This document shows, in pieces, positions 42,589 through 52,244 of a stretch of DNA of 64,000 nt. The translations under genes and the position numbers were made by a program. Where the stretch lies: assembly GCF_024622045.1 (NCBI RefSeq), contig NZ_JANKBP010000002.1. One strand, 5' to 3'. The DNA is from Rodentibacter caecimuris (lineage in GTDB: Bacteria > Pseudomonadota > Gammaproteobacteria > Enterobacterales > Pasteurellaceae). Position 1 is the stretch's first letter, and each line of letters starts with the position of its first letter. The notes under the pieces were generated by a model. That model saw nothing but the letters and a program-made list of their open reading frames with translations, made no database searches and had not been told where the DNA came from.

Positions 42589-45500
42589 TTAGAACTTCCA
42601 ACCAACCGCTGCACCACCGGCATAATCTCCTGAATTGTTCGCACTACCACCGATTTTGATAATAACGCGACCGTTGTCGGTTACTCTGGAGTAGCCCACT
42701 GCGATTGCCGATGCACCACGGTAAGTACCACCACCAACACTCACAACACTTTCACCTGCACGATAAGATTGCGGTAGTAAGCTCATTGCAACAGCGGAAG
42801 CGATACCACTGCGTAAGCGACGATCAACCCGATTAATACGACTATGCACATCGCGCATATTTAGCGACAATTTCTTGTCAAAATAACCGAGATTTACTGC
42901 ATCGCTGGCTTCTTTCGGATCTGCGACATTTGTTACCCGTACAGGTTTGTCCGAGCCGCTATTGAGTCTTACAACATCTGTTCGGTGTTGAACATCTTTG
43001 TTTGTTTTAGGATCGACATAAACGAGTGGTCCGGTCATTTGTAATTGATCCAATGCCTGACTAAGCGTTTTTTTGTCGGTATTGCCATAAATATTAAAGC
43101 TACCTTCAATATCAGAATTACCTAAATCAATTTTCGCATTATCCGCAAGAGTTAAAGATTTATTAATCGTTACATCTTGTAAAACAGTATTGCCTTCAAC
43201 GGTTAGACTTCCTCCAATCGTTGAATTCCCCTTCGTGGTACTGTCGCCATTCACCAAAAGATCTTGAGTGGTGGTTGTACCTTCAATCGTTGCATTACCT
43301 TTCACAAGACTGTCACCCTCAACCGTTGCGTTACCTTTCACAAGGCTGTCACCTTCAACAGTAGCGTTACCTTTCACAAGGCTGTCGCCCTCAACTGTTG
43401 CATTTCCTTTCGTTAAGGTGTCTTTCTCAAAGGTCGCATCGCCTTTAACGGTGCTGTCACCTTCAACAGTAGAGTTACCTTTCACGAGGCTGTCGCCATT
43501 AACCGTTGCATTTCCTTTAGTAAGGGTATCTTTTTCAAAGGTCGCATTGCCTTTAACGGTGCTGTCACCTTCAACGGTTGAATTGCCTTTCACAAGGCTA
43601 TCACCATTAACCGTTGCATTTCCTTTAGTAAGGGTATCTTTTTCAAAGGTCGCGTTGCCTTTAACGGTGCTGTCACCTTCAACGGTTGAATTGCCTTTCA
43701 CAAGGCTATCGCCATTAACCGTTGCATTTCCTTTAGTAAGGGTATCTTTTTCAAAGGTCGCGTTGCCTTTAACGGTGCTGTCACCTTCAACAGTAGCGTT
43801 ACCTTTAACGAGGCTGTCACCATTAACCGTTGCATTTCCTTTAGTAAGGGTGTCTTTCTCGAAGGTAGCATTTCCTTTAACGGTGCTGTCACCTTCAACG
43901 GTTGAATTGCCTTTCACAAGGCTATCGCCATTAACCGTTGCGTTACCTTTCGTTAAGGTATCTTTCTCAAAGGTAGCATTTCCTTTAACGGTGCTGTCAC
44001 CTTCAACAGTTGCGTTACCTTTCGTTAAGGTATCTTTTTCAAAGGTCGCATTGCCTTTAGTAAGAGTATCTTTCTCGAAGGTAGCATTTCCTTTAACGGT
44101 ACTGTTGCCTTCAACAGTTGCGTTACCTTTCGTTAAGGTGTCTTTCTCAAAGGTCGCATTGCCTTTAACGGTGCTGTCACCTTCAACCGTAGAGTTACCT
44201 TTCACAAGGCTGTCGCCCTCAACGGTTGCGTTACCTTTCGTTAAGGTGTCTTTCTCAAAGGTTGCATTGCCTTTAACGGTGCTGTCACCTTCAACAGTAG
44301 AGTTACCTTTCACGAGGCTGTCGCCATTAACCGTTGCATTTCCTTTAGTAAGGGTATCTTTTTCAAAGGTCGCATTGCCTTTAACGGTGCTGTCACCTTC
44401 AACGGTTGAATTGCCTTTCACAAGGCTATCGCCATTAACCGTTGCATTTCCTTTAGTAAGGGTATCTTTTTCAAAGGTCGCGTTGCCTTTAACGGTGCTG
44501 TCACCTTCAACAGTAGCGTTACCTTTAACGAGGCTGTCACCTTCAACGGTTGAATTGCCTTTCACAAGGCTATCGCCATTAACCGTTGCGTTACCTTTCG
44601 TTAAGGTATCTTTTTCAAAGGTCGCATTGCCTTTAGTAAGAGTATCTTTCTCGAAGGTAGCATTTCCTTTAACGGTACTGTCGCCTTCAACAGTTGCGTT
44701 ACCTTTCGTTAAGGTGTCTTTCTCAAAGGTCGCATTGCCTTTAACGGTGCTGTCACCTTCAACCGTAGAGTTACCTTTCACAAGGCTGTCGCCCTCAACG
44801 GTTGCGTTACCTTTCGTTAAGGTGTCTTTCTCAAAGGTTGCATTGCCTTTAGTAAGAGTATCTTTCTCAAAGGTAGCATTTCCTTTAACGGTACTATCAC
44901 CGTCAACGGTTGAATTCCCCTTAACTGCTAAGTCTTTTTCAATTGTAGCGTTATTAGTAACAGTCAGATCTTTAGTTGTGGTTGTGCCATCTACATCTAA
45001 GTTACCACCAATAGTTGCATTACCTGTGGTTGTTAAATTACGGAAAGTAGGATCTTTCGCCATTAGAATTTCTATCGCACCTGTTGTTGCATTAGCTACA
45101 GTACGAATATTACTACTATCAGCCTCTTTATCCTCTGCTAAACTGCCTTTAACTGTCAGTGTTTGGCCTAATTTACGGTTGACAATTTCACCATTATTTC
45201 CCGTGAAATTCAGACCTTTACCTGTAAGATTACTGAAGTCTTGGATCGTTGTGTAAAGTTGACCACCTGTTACTGCATCTTTACTACCCTCTGTGACATT
45301 TCCTTCACCAATATTGCTGATAACATTGCCACCCATATCCACTTTTGTGCCATTCGCTACAGTAAAGGTTTTATCTTGACCACCTACAGTTGTATTACCG
45401 GATAATACGGTTTCACCTGTGGAAGTCAGTTTATTGCTAAACGTGCCATTTTCAGAAGTTAAATTGGTGATTGTGCCGTTTGTCGCAGTTAAATTATTCA

Positions 45501-48500
45501 CTGTCGCGTTATTCGTGACAGTAAGATCTTTGGTGGTTGTTGTGCCTTCAACAGTCGCATTACCTTTGGTGACAGTATCTTTCTCAAAAGTTGCATTGCC
45601 TTTGACCGTGCTATCACCCTCAACAGTAGAGTTACCTTTCACCGTTGAATTGCCCTTCACCGTCAAATCTTTTTCGATATTGGCATTGTTGGTTACATTT
45701 AAATCTTTGGTTGTAGTCGTGCCTTCAACTGTCGCATTACCTCTGGTGACAGTATCTTTCTCAAAAGTCGCATTGCCTTTGACAGTGCTATCACCCTCAA
45801 CAGTAGAGTTACCTTTCACCGTTGAATTGCCTTTTACCGTCAAATCTTTTTCGATATTGGCGTTGTTGGTCACATTCAAATCTTTGGTTGTAGTCGTGCC
45901 TTCAACTGTTGCATTACCTCTGGTGACAGTATCTTTCTCAAAAGTTGCATTACCTCTGGTGACAGTATCTTTCTCAAAAGTTGCATTGCCTTTGACAGTG
46001 CTATCACCCTCAACAGTAGAGTTACCTTTCACCGTTGAATTGCCTTTTACCGTCAAATCTTTTTCGATATTGGCGTTGTTGGTCACATTCAAATCTTTGG
46101 TTGTGGTTGTGCCTTCAACTGTTGCATTACCTTTGGTGACAGTATTTTTCTCAAAGGTTGCATTGCCTTTGACTGTGCTATCACCGTTCACAGTTGAATT
46201 ACCACCAATTGTGGCATCACCTGTGGTCGAAATTGTTTCAAATTCAGGTTTTTCTGCCACTTGAATTTCAACTTTACCCTCGGTCACCACGGTTTTGACA
46301 TTTTTAGAGCTATAGTTACCGCTTGTTGTAGCTGTTCCCGTGATATTTAATGTTTCACCTAATTTGCGACTTGTATTTCCTGAATTACCTGTAAAGCTTA
46401 ACCCTTTATCTGTTAGGCTTGAGGTGATATTTTGAATTGTGGTGTGCAATTGACCACCTGTTACCGCATCTTTACTGCCTTCGGAGATATTTCCGTCAGT
46501 AATGTTGCTGATGACATTGCCACCCATATCCACTTTGGTGCCATTCGCTACCGTAAAGGTCTTACCTTGACCACCTACAGTTGTGTTACCGGATAATACA
46601 GTTTCACCTGTGGAAGTCAGGTTATTGCTAAACGTGCCATTTGTTGCGGTTAAATTATTCACTGTTGCGTTATTAGTGACAGTAAGATCTTTAGTGGTTG
46701 TTGTACCTTCAACTGTCGCATTACCTTTGACCGTGCTATCGCCCTCAACAGTAGAACTACCTTTCACCGTTGAATTGCCTTTTACCGTTAAATCTTTTTC
46801 GATATTGGCATTGTTGGTTACATTCAAATCTTTGGTTGTGGTCGTGCCATTAACCGTTGAGTTGCCATCAACGGTTGAATTACCTTTTACCGTTAAATCT
46901 TTTTCGATATTGGCGTTGTTGGTCACATTCAAGTCTTTGGTCGTGGTGGTGCCATTAACCGTTGAGTTGCCATCAACGGTTGAATTACCTTTTACCGTTA
47001 AATCTTTTTCGATATTGGCGTTGTTGGTCACATTCAGATCTTTGGTTGTGGTCGTGCCATCAACGGTTGAATTGCCTTTTACCGTCAAATCTTTTTCGAT
47101 ATTGGCATTGTTGGTCACATTCAAGTCTTTGGTCGTGGTCGTGCCATTAACCGTTGAGTTGCCATCAACGGTTGAATTACCTTTTACCGTTAAATCTTTT
47201 TCGATATTGGCGTTGTTGGTCACATTCAGATCTTTGGTTGTGGTCGTGCCATTAACCGTTGAGTTGCCATCAACGGTTGAATTACCTTTTACCGTCAAAT
47301 CTTTTTCGATATTGGCATTGTTGGTGACATTTAAATCTTTGGTTGTGGTTGTGCCTTTGACTGTGCTATCGCCCTCAACGGTAGAGTTACCTTTCACCGT
47401 TGAATTACCACCAATTGTGGCATCACCTGTGGTCGAAATTGTTTCAAATTCAGGTTTTTCTGCAATTTGAATTTCAACTTTACCCTTTGTCACCACGGTT
47501 TTCACATTTTTAGAACTATAATCACCGCTTGTCGTTGCCTCACCTGAGATATTTAATGTTTCGCCAAGTTTACGGGTTGTATTTCCTGAATTGCCGGTAA
47601 AGGTCAATGGATTGTTAGAAAGTGCGGTCAAATTATTCGTGATATTTTGCTCTACTTTATCCAACTGACCTTTAGTTGCTGCATCGGTTGCATTTGTTCC
47701 CTCTGTGATATTGGAAATCACATTGCCACCCATATTAACGGTTGTTCCGTTAGCGACAGTAAAGGTTTTACCTTGACCGCCTACAGTTGTATTACCGGAT
47801 AACAGAGTTTCTCCTGTGGAAGTCAGGTTCTTGCTAAACGTACCATTTTCAGACGTTAAATTGGTGATCGTACCATTAGTTGAATTCAGGTTAGTGATCG
47901 TACCGTTGGTAGAATTCAAGTTAGTGATTGTACCGTTAGTTGAATTCAGGTTAGTGATCGTACCGTTAGTCGAATTCAGGTTAGTGATTGTACTGTTAGT
48001 TGAATTCAGGTTAGTGATCGTACCGTTAGTCGAATTCAGGTTAGTGATTGTACCGTTAGTCGAATTCAAGTTAGTGATCGTACCGTTGGTAGAATTCAAG
48101 TTAGTGATCGTACCGTTAGTCGAATTCAAGTTAGTGATCGTACCGTTGGTAGAATTCAAGTTAGTGATTGTACCGTTAGTTGAATTTAAGTTAGTGATTG
48201 TGCCGTTGGTTGCGGTTAAATTATTAACGGTAGCATTGTTGGTGACATTTAAGTCTTTAGTTTTGGTTGTGCCATTAACAGTTAAATCTCCGCCAATCGT
48301 TGCACCATTGCTCGTTGTAATGCTGGTGAAATTCGGTGAATCATTAACAGATAATGTAATATCTTTGCCGCTTTGAGTGATATTAAGATTTTTTCCTGCA
48401 ATAACTTTTACAGTATCGCCCATCTGAACATTGGTCGAACTATTACCTTCTACATTACCGCCTTCGGCCTTTCCTGTATTGATGTTCCAACCTTGATTAA

Positions 48501-50664
48501 CTTTATTTAGGGCGGTGTTTGCCGTAGTGTTAGCCGCATTCGCAGTTGTATTAGCAGTATTTGCAGTTGTGTTAGCTGCATTCGCAGTTGCATTAGCAGT
48601 ATTTGCAGTTGTGTTAGCTGCATTCGCAGTTGAATTAGCGGTATTTGCGGTTGTATTGGCTGCATTTGCCGTAGTATTAGCAGCGTTAGCAACCTTGCTT
48701 ACATCATCTAACTGTCCTTTATTTACCGCATCCGTTTTTGCTGTACCATTATTTACATTAGTGATCTTATTATCACCCATGTGTACAGTGGAACCACTTT
48801 GGAAAGTAATATTTTTACCTTCACCTCCAAGTAGAATGTTACCACGTAAATTTGATGTACCGGATACTGTTAATGAACCACCTGCGGCTACATTCAATTG
48901 CTTGTCCACATCGACTTGCTTAAATTTCGGATTATCAACGGTCTTGACTGTAATTGTGCTACCGTTACGCTCTACATTAATATTTTTTCCTTGAGCAATA
49001 TTGATTGAACTATTTCGTGTGATCTTCTCACCGGCATCATCATTAGCTTTAAGCAAGAAACTAGAATTATTGAGTGCATTATTAATTGCATCTGATACGG
49101 TTTTAGCGGTTGTTAAACCTGCTGTATTACCTGAAACGTTGGTAACACCTCTTGCATCAGTAGAAATATTTTGTGTCACCACATTCATTTTGACAGATGA
49201 ACTATTATCACCATCGGTAACCACTGCTGTTGTATAGTCGCCATTAGTGAAATTCACTAAACCATCATTATTAATACGAGATTTTGTACTGCCGTTTTGT
49301 TGAATATTAAAACCCGTATGTTTCATTGCTTGATAAAGTTGGCTACCATTGATTGCATCGGTTGATGTTGCTGAAACCCGCCCTGCTGCAACATTAATAA
49401 TTTGGCGTTTCATTGTTCCATTGCCAACAGATACAACCCTAGTAATATCATTACTATCGCTAGGATCCCCTGTTTTGGCTGCTCCAGCAAAATTATCAGT
49501 GTTAATATTGTTGCCAGAATCATTCTTTACTGTAAAGTTTGTTGATGTTCCAGCTCGTTCAGTTTCTGAATAAAAGCCTAATGCCACACCACCTTGATGA
49601 ACGGCTTTAGAATTAGCCCCTATCGCAGTTGCATGGTTCTGCCAAGGAGCGCCTGCCGTAGCATTCGCTCCTAACGCTACGGTTTCACCTGACTTAGCAG
49701 TAGCCCCTGTTCCAATAGCGGTTGTTAATTCACCATTTGCAGTTGCCTTTACCCCTACTGCCACACTGGCTTTATCAGTACGACCATTTGATGCAGAGGC
49801 ATCTTGACCAATCGCAACACCTGTTCCTGCGGTAGTATTCGTACCAATAGCTGTACCACCTGCCGCTGTCGCTTTAGATAAAAAACCAACAGCTGTTGAA
49901 CCTGCGCCATTTGTCGTAGTATTTGCTCCTAAAGCAACAGCTCCTTTACCGGTAGCATTTGAATTTCCCCCTACTGCGGTGGCTGTTTCACCATTAGCAA
50001 GACTACTCGTACCTACTGCTGTTGTGCCAGCATTTGTTGCATTACTTTTAAAACCGACTGCCGTTGCTCCTTCACCATTTGCTGTAGCGTTGGCTCCGAA
50101 GGATGCAGTACCTCTTCCGTCTGCTTGAGAGCGACCACCAACTGCAGTAGCTTCCAAACCATTAGCATTTGTATATCCACCAACTGCTACTGAAGGGAAA
50201 TCCTGATCACCGTTATTACTTCCCGTAGCACTTGCCCGATAACCAAGTGCTACCCCAACTCTTGTTGTTACATTCGAGCCGGTACCAATTGCGATAGCTC
50301 CTGGGGCTGCGGCTTTTGCTCGAGTTTCACCCCACTGTTTATTATTTTCTATACCAATAGCAATTGCATTACTATCACCGGTTGCTTCACCACCTGCAAT
50401 TGCAGTACCTTGCCCCGATTTGTGTTTAATTTCCCCACTACCGGCTTGTATGGCGAAAGCATTTGGTACCACCACTGCCATCATCACTGCAGATGTAATA
50501 GCAATAGTCTTAATACCGGCAAAAGATTTCCCTTTTACTTCACTTTTATCCGAAACCTCAACGGTGCTATTAGAGGAGGATTTACAATGCCCTTTTGCTA
50601 ACTCAGATACCGCCATCCAAGTTTGCGTGGTGTGGTTGAAAATTACTTTAAAGATTTTGTTCAT
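42589..50664 (-). CDS. Giant trimeric autotransporter adhesin (YadA/Hia type), sequon-rich
   Basis: 2,691 residues, type V secretion. Extended signal peptide with ESPR start MNKIFKVIFNHTTQTWMAVSE, cut near A71 (PNAFA). Head at about 85-400 built of YadA-like repeats (TAVGGNSNATGKGAVALGA), then a neck (INVAAGRVSATSTDAINGSQLY). The long stalk has heptads (AANTTAN), a 10-residue array (NGTITNLNST), 35-residue units (TTKDLNVTNNANIEKDL, TVKGNSTVDG) and 12-36-residue units (GNATFEKDTLTK, GDSLVK), broken by DA.TKGQL-type connectors. The C-terminus has DAVNLGYFDKK and a four-strand anchor ending AAVGWKF. Nearly every unit has N-X-S/T sites, well over 100 in all. Probable adhesin or biofilm factor; ligand unknown. 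Confidence 0.95.
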   Translation of the reverse strand: MNKIFKVIFNHTTQTWMAVSELAKGHCKSSSNSTVEVSDKSEVKGKSFAGIKTIAITSAVMMAVVVPNAFAIQAGSGEIKHKSGQGTAIAGGEATGDSNAIAIGIENNKQWGETRAKAAAPGAIAIGTGSNVTTRVGVALGYRASATGSNNGDQDFPSVAVGGYTNANGLEATAVGGRSQADGRGTASFGANATANGEGATAVGFKSNATNAGTTAVGTSSLANGETATAVGGNSNATGKGAVALGANTTTNGAGSTAVGFLSKATAAGGTAIGTNTTAGTGVAIGQDASASNGRTDKASVAVGVKATANGELTTAIGTGATAKSGETVALGANATAGAPWQNHATAIGANSKAVHQGGVALGFYSETERAGTSTNFTVKNDSGNNINTDNFAGAAKTGDPSDSNDITRVVSVGNGTMKRQIINVAAGRVSATSTDAINGSQLYQAMKHTGFNIQQNGSTKSRINNDGLVNFTNGDYTTAVVTDGDNSSSVKMNVVTQNISTDARGVTNVSGNTAGLTTAKTVSDAINNALNNSSFLLKANDDAGEKITRNSSINIAQGKNINVERNGSTITVKTVDNPKFKQVDVDKQLNVAAGGSLTVSGTSNLRGNILLGGEGKNITFQSGSTVHMGDNKITNVNNGTAKTDAVNKGQLDDVSKVANAANTTANAANTTANTANSTANAANTTANTANATANAANTTANTANTTANAANTTANTALNKVNQGWNINTGKAEGGNVEGNSSTNVQMGDTVKVIAGKNLNITQSGKDITLSVNDSPNFTSITTSNGATIGGDLTVNGTTKTKDLNVTNNATVNNLTATNGTITNLNSTNGTITNLNSTNGTITNLNSTNGTITNLNSTNGTITNLNSTNGTITNLNSTNGTITNLNSTNSTITNLNSTNGTITNLNSTNGTITNLNSTNGTITNLNSTNGTITNLTSENGTFSKNLTSTGETLLSGNTTVGGQGKTFTVANGTTVNMGGNVISNITEGTNATDAATKGQLDKVEQNITNNLTALSNNPLTFTGNSGNTTRKLGETLNISGEATTSGDYSSKNVKTVVTKGKVEIQIAEKPEFETISTTGDATIGGNSTVKGNSTVEGDSTVKGTTTTKDLNVTNNANIEKDLTVKGNSTVDGNSTVNGTTTTKDLNVTNNANIEKDLTVKGNSTVDGNSTVNGTTTTKDLNVTNNANIEKDLTVKGNSTVDGTTTTKDLNVTNNANIEKDLTVKGNSTVDGNSTVNGTTTTKDLNVTNNANIEKDLTVKGNSTVDGNSTVNGTTTTKDLNVTNNANIEKDLTVKGNSTVKGSSTVEGDSTVKGNATVEGTTTTKDLTVTNNATVNNLTATNGTFSNNLTSTGETVLSGNTTVGGQGKTFTVANGTKVDMGGNVISNITDGNISEGSKDAVTGGQLHTTIQNITSSLTDKGLSFTGNSGNTSRKLGETLNITGTATTSGNYSSKNVKTVVTEGKVEIQVAEKPEFETISTTGDATIGGNSTVNGDSTVKGNATFEKNTVTKGNATVEGTTTTKDLNVTNNANIEKDLTVKGNSTVKGNSTVEGDSTVKGNATFEKDTVTRGNATFEKDTVTRGNATVEGTTTTKDLNVTNNANIEKDLTVKGNSTVKGNSTVEGDSTVKGNATFEKDTVTRGNATVEGTTTTKDLNVTNNANIEKDLTVKGNSTVKGNSTVEGDSTVKGNATFEKDTVTKGNATVEGTTTTKDLTVTNNATVNNLTATNGTITNLTSENGTFSNKLTSTGETVLSGNTTVGGQDKTFTVANGTKVDMGGNVISNIGEGNVTEGSKDAVTGGQLYTTIQDFSNLTGKGLNFTGNNGEIVNRKLGQTLTVKGSLAEDKEADSSNIRTVANATTGAIEILMAKDPTFRNLTTTGNATIGGNLDVDGTTTTKDLTVTNNATIEKDLAVKGNSTVDGDSTVKGNATFEKDTLTKGNATFEKDTLTKGNATVEGDSLVKGNSTVEGDSTVKGNATFEKDTLTKGNATVEGDSTVKGNATFEKDTLTKGNATFEKDTLTKGNATVNGDSLVKGNSTVEGDSLVKGNATVEGDSTVKGNATFEKDTLTKGNATVNGDSLVKGNSTVEGDSTVKGNATFEKDTLTKGNATVNGDSLVKGNSTVEGDSTVKGNATFEKDTLTKGNATVEGDSLVKGNSTVEGDSTVKGNATFEKDTLTKGNATVEGNSTVKGNATFEKDTLTKGNATFEKDTLTKGNATVEGDSTVKGNATFEKDTLTKGNATVNGDSLVKGNSTVEGDSTVKGNATFEKDTLTKGNATVNGDSLVKGNATVEGDSTVKGNATFEKDTLTKGNATVNGDSLVKGNSTVEGDSTVKGNATFEKDTLTKGNATVNGDSLVKGNSTVEGDSTVKGNATFEKDTLTKGNATVNGDSLVKGNSTVEGDSTVKGDATFEKDTLTKGNATVEGDSLVKGNATVEGDSLVKGNATVEGDSLVKGNATIEGTTTTQDLLVNGDSTTKGNSTIGGSLTVEGNTVLQDVTINKSLTLADNAKIDLGNSDIEGSFNIYGNTDKKTLSQALDQLQMTGPLVYVDPKTNKDVQHRTDVVRLNSGSDKPVRVTNVADPKEASDAVNLGYFDKKLSLNMRDVHSRINRVDRRLRSGIASAVAMSLLPQSYRAGESVVSVGGGTYRGASAIAVGYSRVTDNGRVIIKIGGSANNSGDYAGGAAVGWKF
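43285..44935 (-). repeat. Repeat array 1 of the adhesin gene (36-bp based units)
   Basis: About 1.65 kb of near-identical blocks coding combinations of GNATFEKDTLTK, GNATVNGDSLVK and GNSTVEGDSTVK. Each 12-codon block is 36 bp and blocks recur in 72- and 108-bp higher-order units. The high identity makes it prone to recombination and to assembly collapse. Confidence 0.9.
45540..46200 (-). repeat. Repeat array 2 of the adhesin gene
   Basis: Several units coding TTTTKDLNVTNNANIEKDL, TVKGNSTVKGNSTVEGDST and NATFEKDTVTRGNATVEG. Same building blocks as array 1 but with DTVT in place of DTLT, separated from it by a connector and neck region. Confidence 0.85.
46690..47410 (-). repeat. Repeat array 3 of the adhesin gene (about 105-bp units)
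   Basis: About six units of 32-35 codons, each TTTTKDLNVTNNANIEKDL plus TVKGNSTVDGNSTVNG; one unit lacks a block. DNA identity between units is very high. Confidence 0.88.
47850..48210 (-). repeat. Repeat array 4 of the adhesin gene (30-bp units)
   Basis: About a dozen 30-bp units coding NGTITNLNST; one carries NST in place of NGT. Copy number can change without a frameshift, altering stalk length in 10-residue steps. Confidence 0.92.
48510..48690 (-). repeat. Repeat array 5 of the adhesin gene (21-bp heptad units)
   Basis: Alternating heptads AANTTAN and TANSTAN/TANATAN/TANTTAN, about eight copies, likely a trimeric coiled-coil stalk. Each heptad holds one N-T-T, N-S-T or N-A-T site. Confidence 0.9.
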
Positions 50665-50695
50665 GATAATATTCCTATAGGTTGAATTAGTATAA

Positions 50696-50726
50696 TTTTA
50701 CCCTTCATAAAAAGTGTCGGGTAAAA
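50696..50726 (-). promoter_or_regulatory. Inverted repeat in the adhesin promoter region
   Basis: TTTTACCC (50696-50703) and GGGTAAAA (50719-50726) flank 15 bases, 32-62 bases before the adhesin ATG. TATACT on the minus strand (50690-50695) just downstream of it could be the -10. It may be an operator or a leader hairpin; no regulator is suggested by sequence. Confidence 0.35.
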
Positions 50727-50849
50727 ACCAACTTAGCTACTCGGTATAAATATTGTCGAATAGTAACGCAATTTTTGAATAGAGTATAGAAAAATAAAGA
50801 ACACGAAAAAATAAGCCAAGAATAAAATTTTTCTTCGACGTAATGAGGG

Positions 50850-52244
50850 CTAACTACAATTCTTGCGTAAATGATTTCCATCTCCTTTGTGTAGTTTGGC
50901 TAAGATCAAGAGCAATAAAACAGCAAAAATAGATGAGGTTAAGAATGTATAGCTGAAGGCTTGTTGCAATAGCTCCCCTTCATCACCAAACAGTTGACGA
51001 TAAACATTCAAAATAATAGATGAGACGGCAATCCCAAAGCTAATGCCCACTTGTTGGACAATGCTGAGCACTGTTGCTCCTGCACTGGCTTGTGCTTGAG
51101 AAAGATCGCCTACAGCCAATGTATTCACAGCGGTGAAAATCATTGACATACAGGCCCCATACCACATTAAATTACAGATAATCCAGCCAAGTGAGGTTTG
51201 AGCGCTGAGCCATGCCATTGAGATAATCCCCATAGCCATAAAAAGTGCGGATGAAATCAGCGTAGTTTTATAGCCGAATTTATTCAGAATATGTCCGATG
51301 AAGATTTTGAATATCACTGACATTAAGGCAATGGGCATAAGTAACCAACCGGACATTTCAGCACTATATCCAAAAGAAAGTTGAAACATTAACGGTAATA
51401 AAAATGGTACGCCGGAAGCGGACAAACGAATAAATAAATTAGCCAGTATGCCCAAGCTAAATGTTCTAGTGCGAAATAGGGAAAGTGGTAGGAGCGCCCG
51501 TTCATTTCCTTTCGCATAAATCACATAAATAGCCAATAAGCAGATGCCGAGAATAAGTGCACTATAAGTGGGTAATGGATTTTGACGAGTTTCACCCAGT
51601 AAATCTAAACTGAGCGTTAATCCCACCAAACCTAGCGCGAACAATAAAAAGCCTATCCAATCCAACTTTTCTTCATCGCCCTTGATATTGTTCATTACCC
51701 TACTAGAAGCCCAAATACCCAATATACCAATAGGGATATTAATTAAAAAGATCCAGTGCCAAGTTGCATGAATCACCAACCATCCCCCTAAGATCGGTCC
51801 TAAAATCGGTCCGATTAAACCGGCCGTTGCCATTAAATTCCAAGCATTGAGGAGTTGATATTTAGGCACGGATTGAATAATCGCTAAGCGGGCGACCGGC
51901 ATCATAAAGGCACCGCCAATACCTTGAATAACACGTGCGAGAATGAGACTGTCTAAGTTAGGTGCTGAAGCACAAGCTACCGAGCCCAATACAAATATAA
52001 AGACGGCACTGCGAAACACCGCAAGCGTACCGAATTTTGCCGTCACCCATGCTGTGAGGGGAATAAACAAGGCGACAGCTAAAGAATAGGCGATAATCGC
52101 CATTTGCATTTCAAACGCCGGTTTATGCAAATCGACAGAAATTGCCGGTAATGCGGTATTTAAGATAGTCGCATCAAGGCTTTGCATAAAAAGCGCCATT
52201 GCCGCCACCCAAGCCAAACCCCGATAAGTTCTATCATCCTTCAT
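50850..52244 (-). CDS. MFS drug exporter of the DHA2 family (MdtD/EmrB-like)
   Basis: 464 residues, about 14 membrane helices. The N-terminus LFMQSLDATILNTALPAIS is the D1 motif of 14-helix DHA2 pumps; ARVIQGIGGAFMMPVARL, GLIGPILGPILGGWLV (antiporter motif C) and WHWIFLINIPIGI follow; LFRTRTFSLGILAN is shared with E. coli MdtD. The start at 52244 forms an ATGA overlap with the mobB stop; an in-frame upstream start lies inside mobB. H. influenzae has an equivalent drug-resistance gene next to hbpA. Substrates cannot be told. Confidence 0.87.
   Translation of the reverse strand: MKDDRTYRGLAWVAAMALFMQSLDATILNTALPAISVDLHKPAFEMQMAIIAYSLAVALFIPLTAWVTAKFGTLAVFRSAVFIFVLGSVACASAPNLDSLILARVIQGIGGAFMMPVARLAIIQSVPKYQLLNAWNLMATAGLIGPILGPILGGWLVIHATWHWIFLINIPIGILGIWASSRVMNNIKGDEEKLDWIGFLLFALGLVGLTLSLDLLGETRQNPLPTYSALILGICLLAIYVIYAKGNERALLPLSLFRTRTFSLGILANLFIRLSASGVPFLLPLMFQLSFGYSAEMSGWLLMPIALMSVIFKIFIGHILNKFGYKTTLISSALFMAMGIISMAWLSAQTSLGWIICNLMWYGACMSMIFTAVNTLAVGDLSQAQASAGATVLSIVQQVGISFGIAVSSIILNVYRQLFGDEGELLQQAFSYTFLTSSIFAVLLLLILAKLHKGDGNHLRKNCS

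Noticed and set aside
43285..44935. Regular repeats suggestive of a CRISPR array
   Set aside because: Units are coding, contiguous and lack unique spacers; no cas genes are present.
43268..45256. Very long plus-strand open frame (662 codons) opposite the adhesin, with others at 45419-46264, 46583-47470 and 47816-48376
   Set aside because: They are by-products of the adhesin repeats: repeated units without stops in the opposite frame stay open. The translations are simple Val/Pro/Leu/Ser repeats without ribosome sites, and the minus-strand frame is a complete autotransporter.
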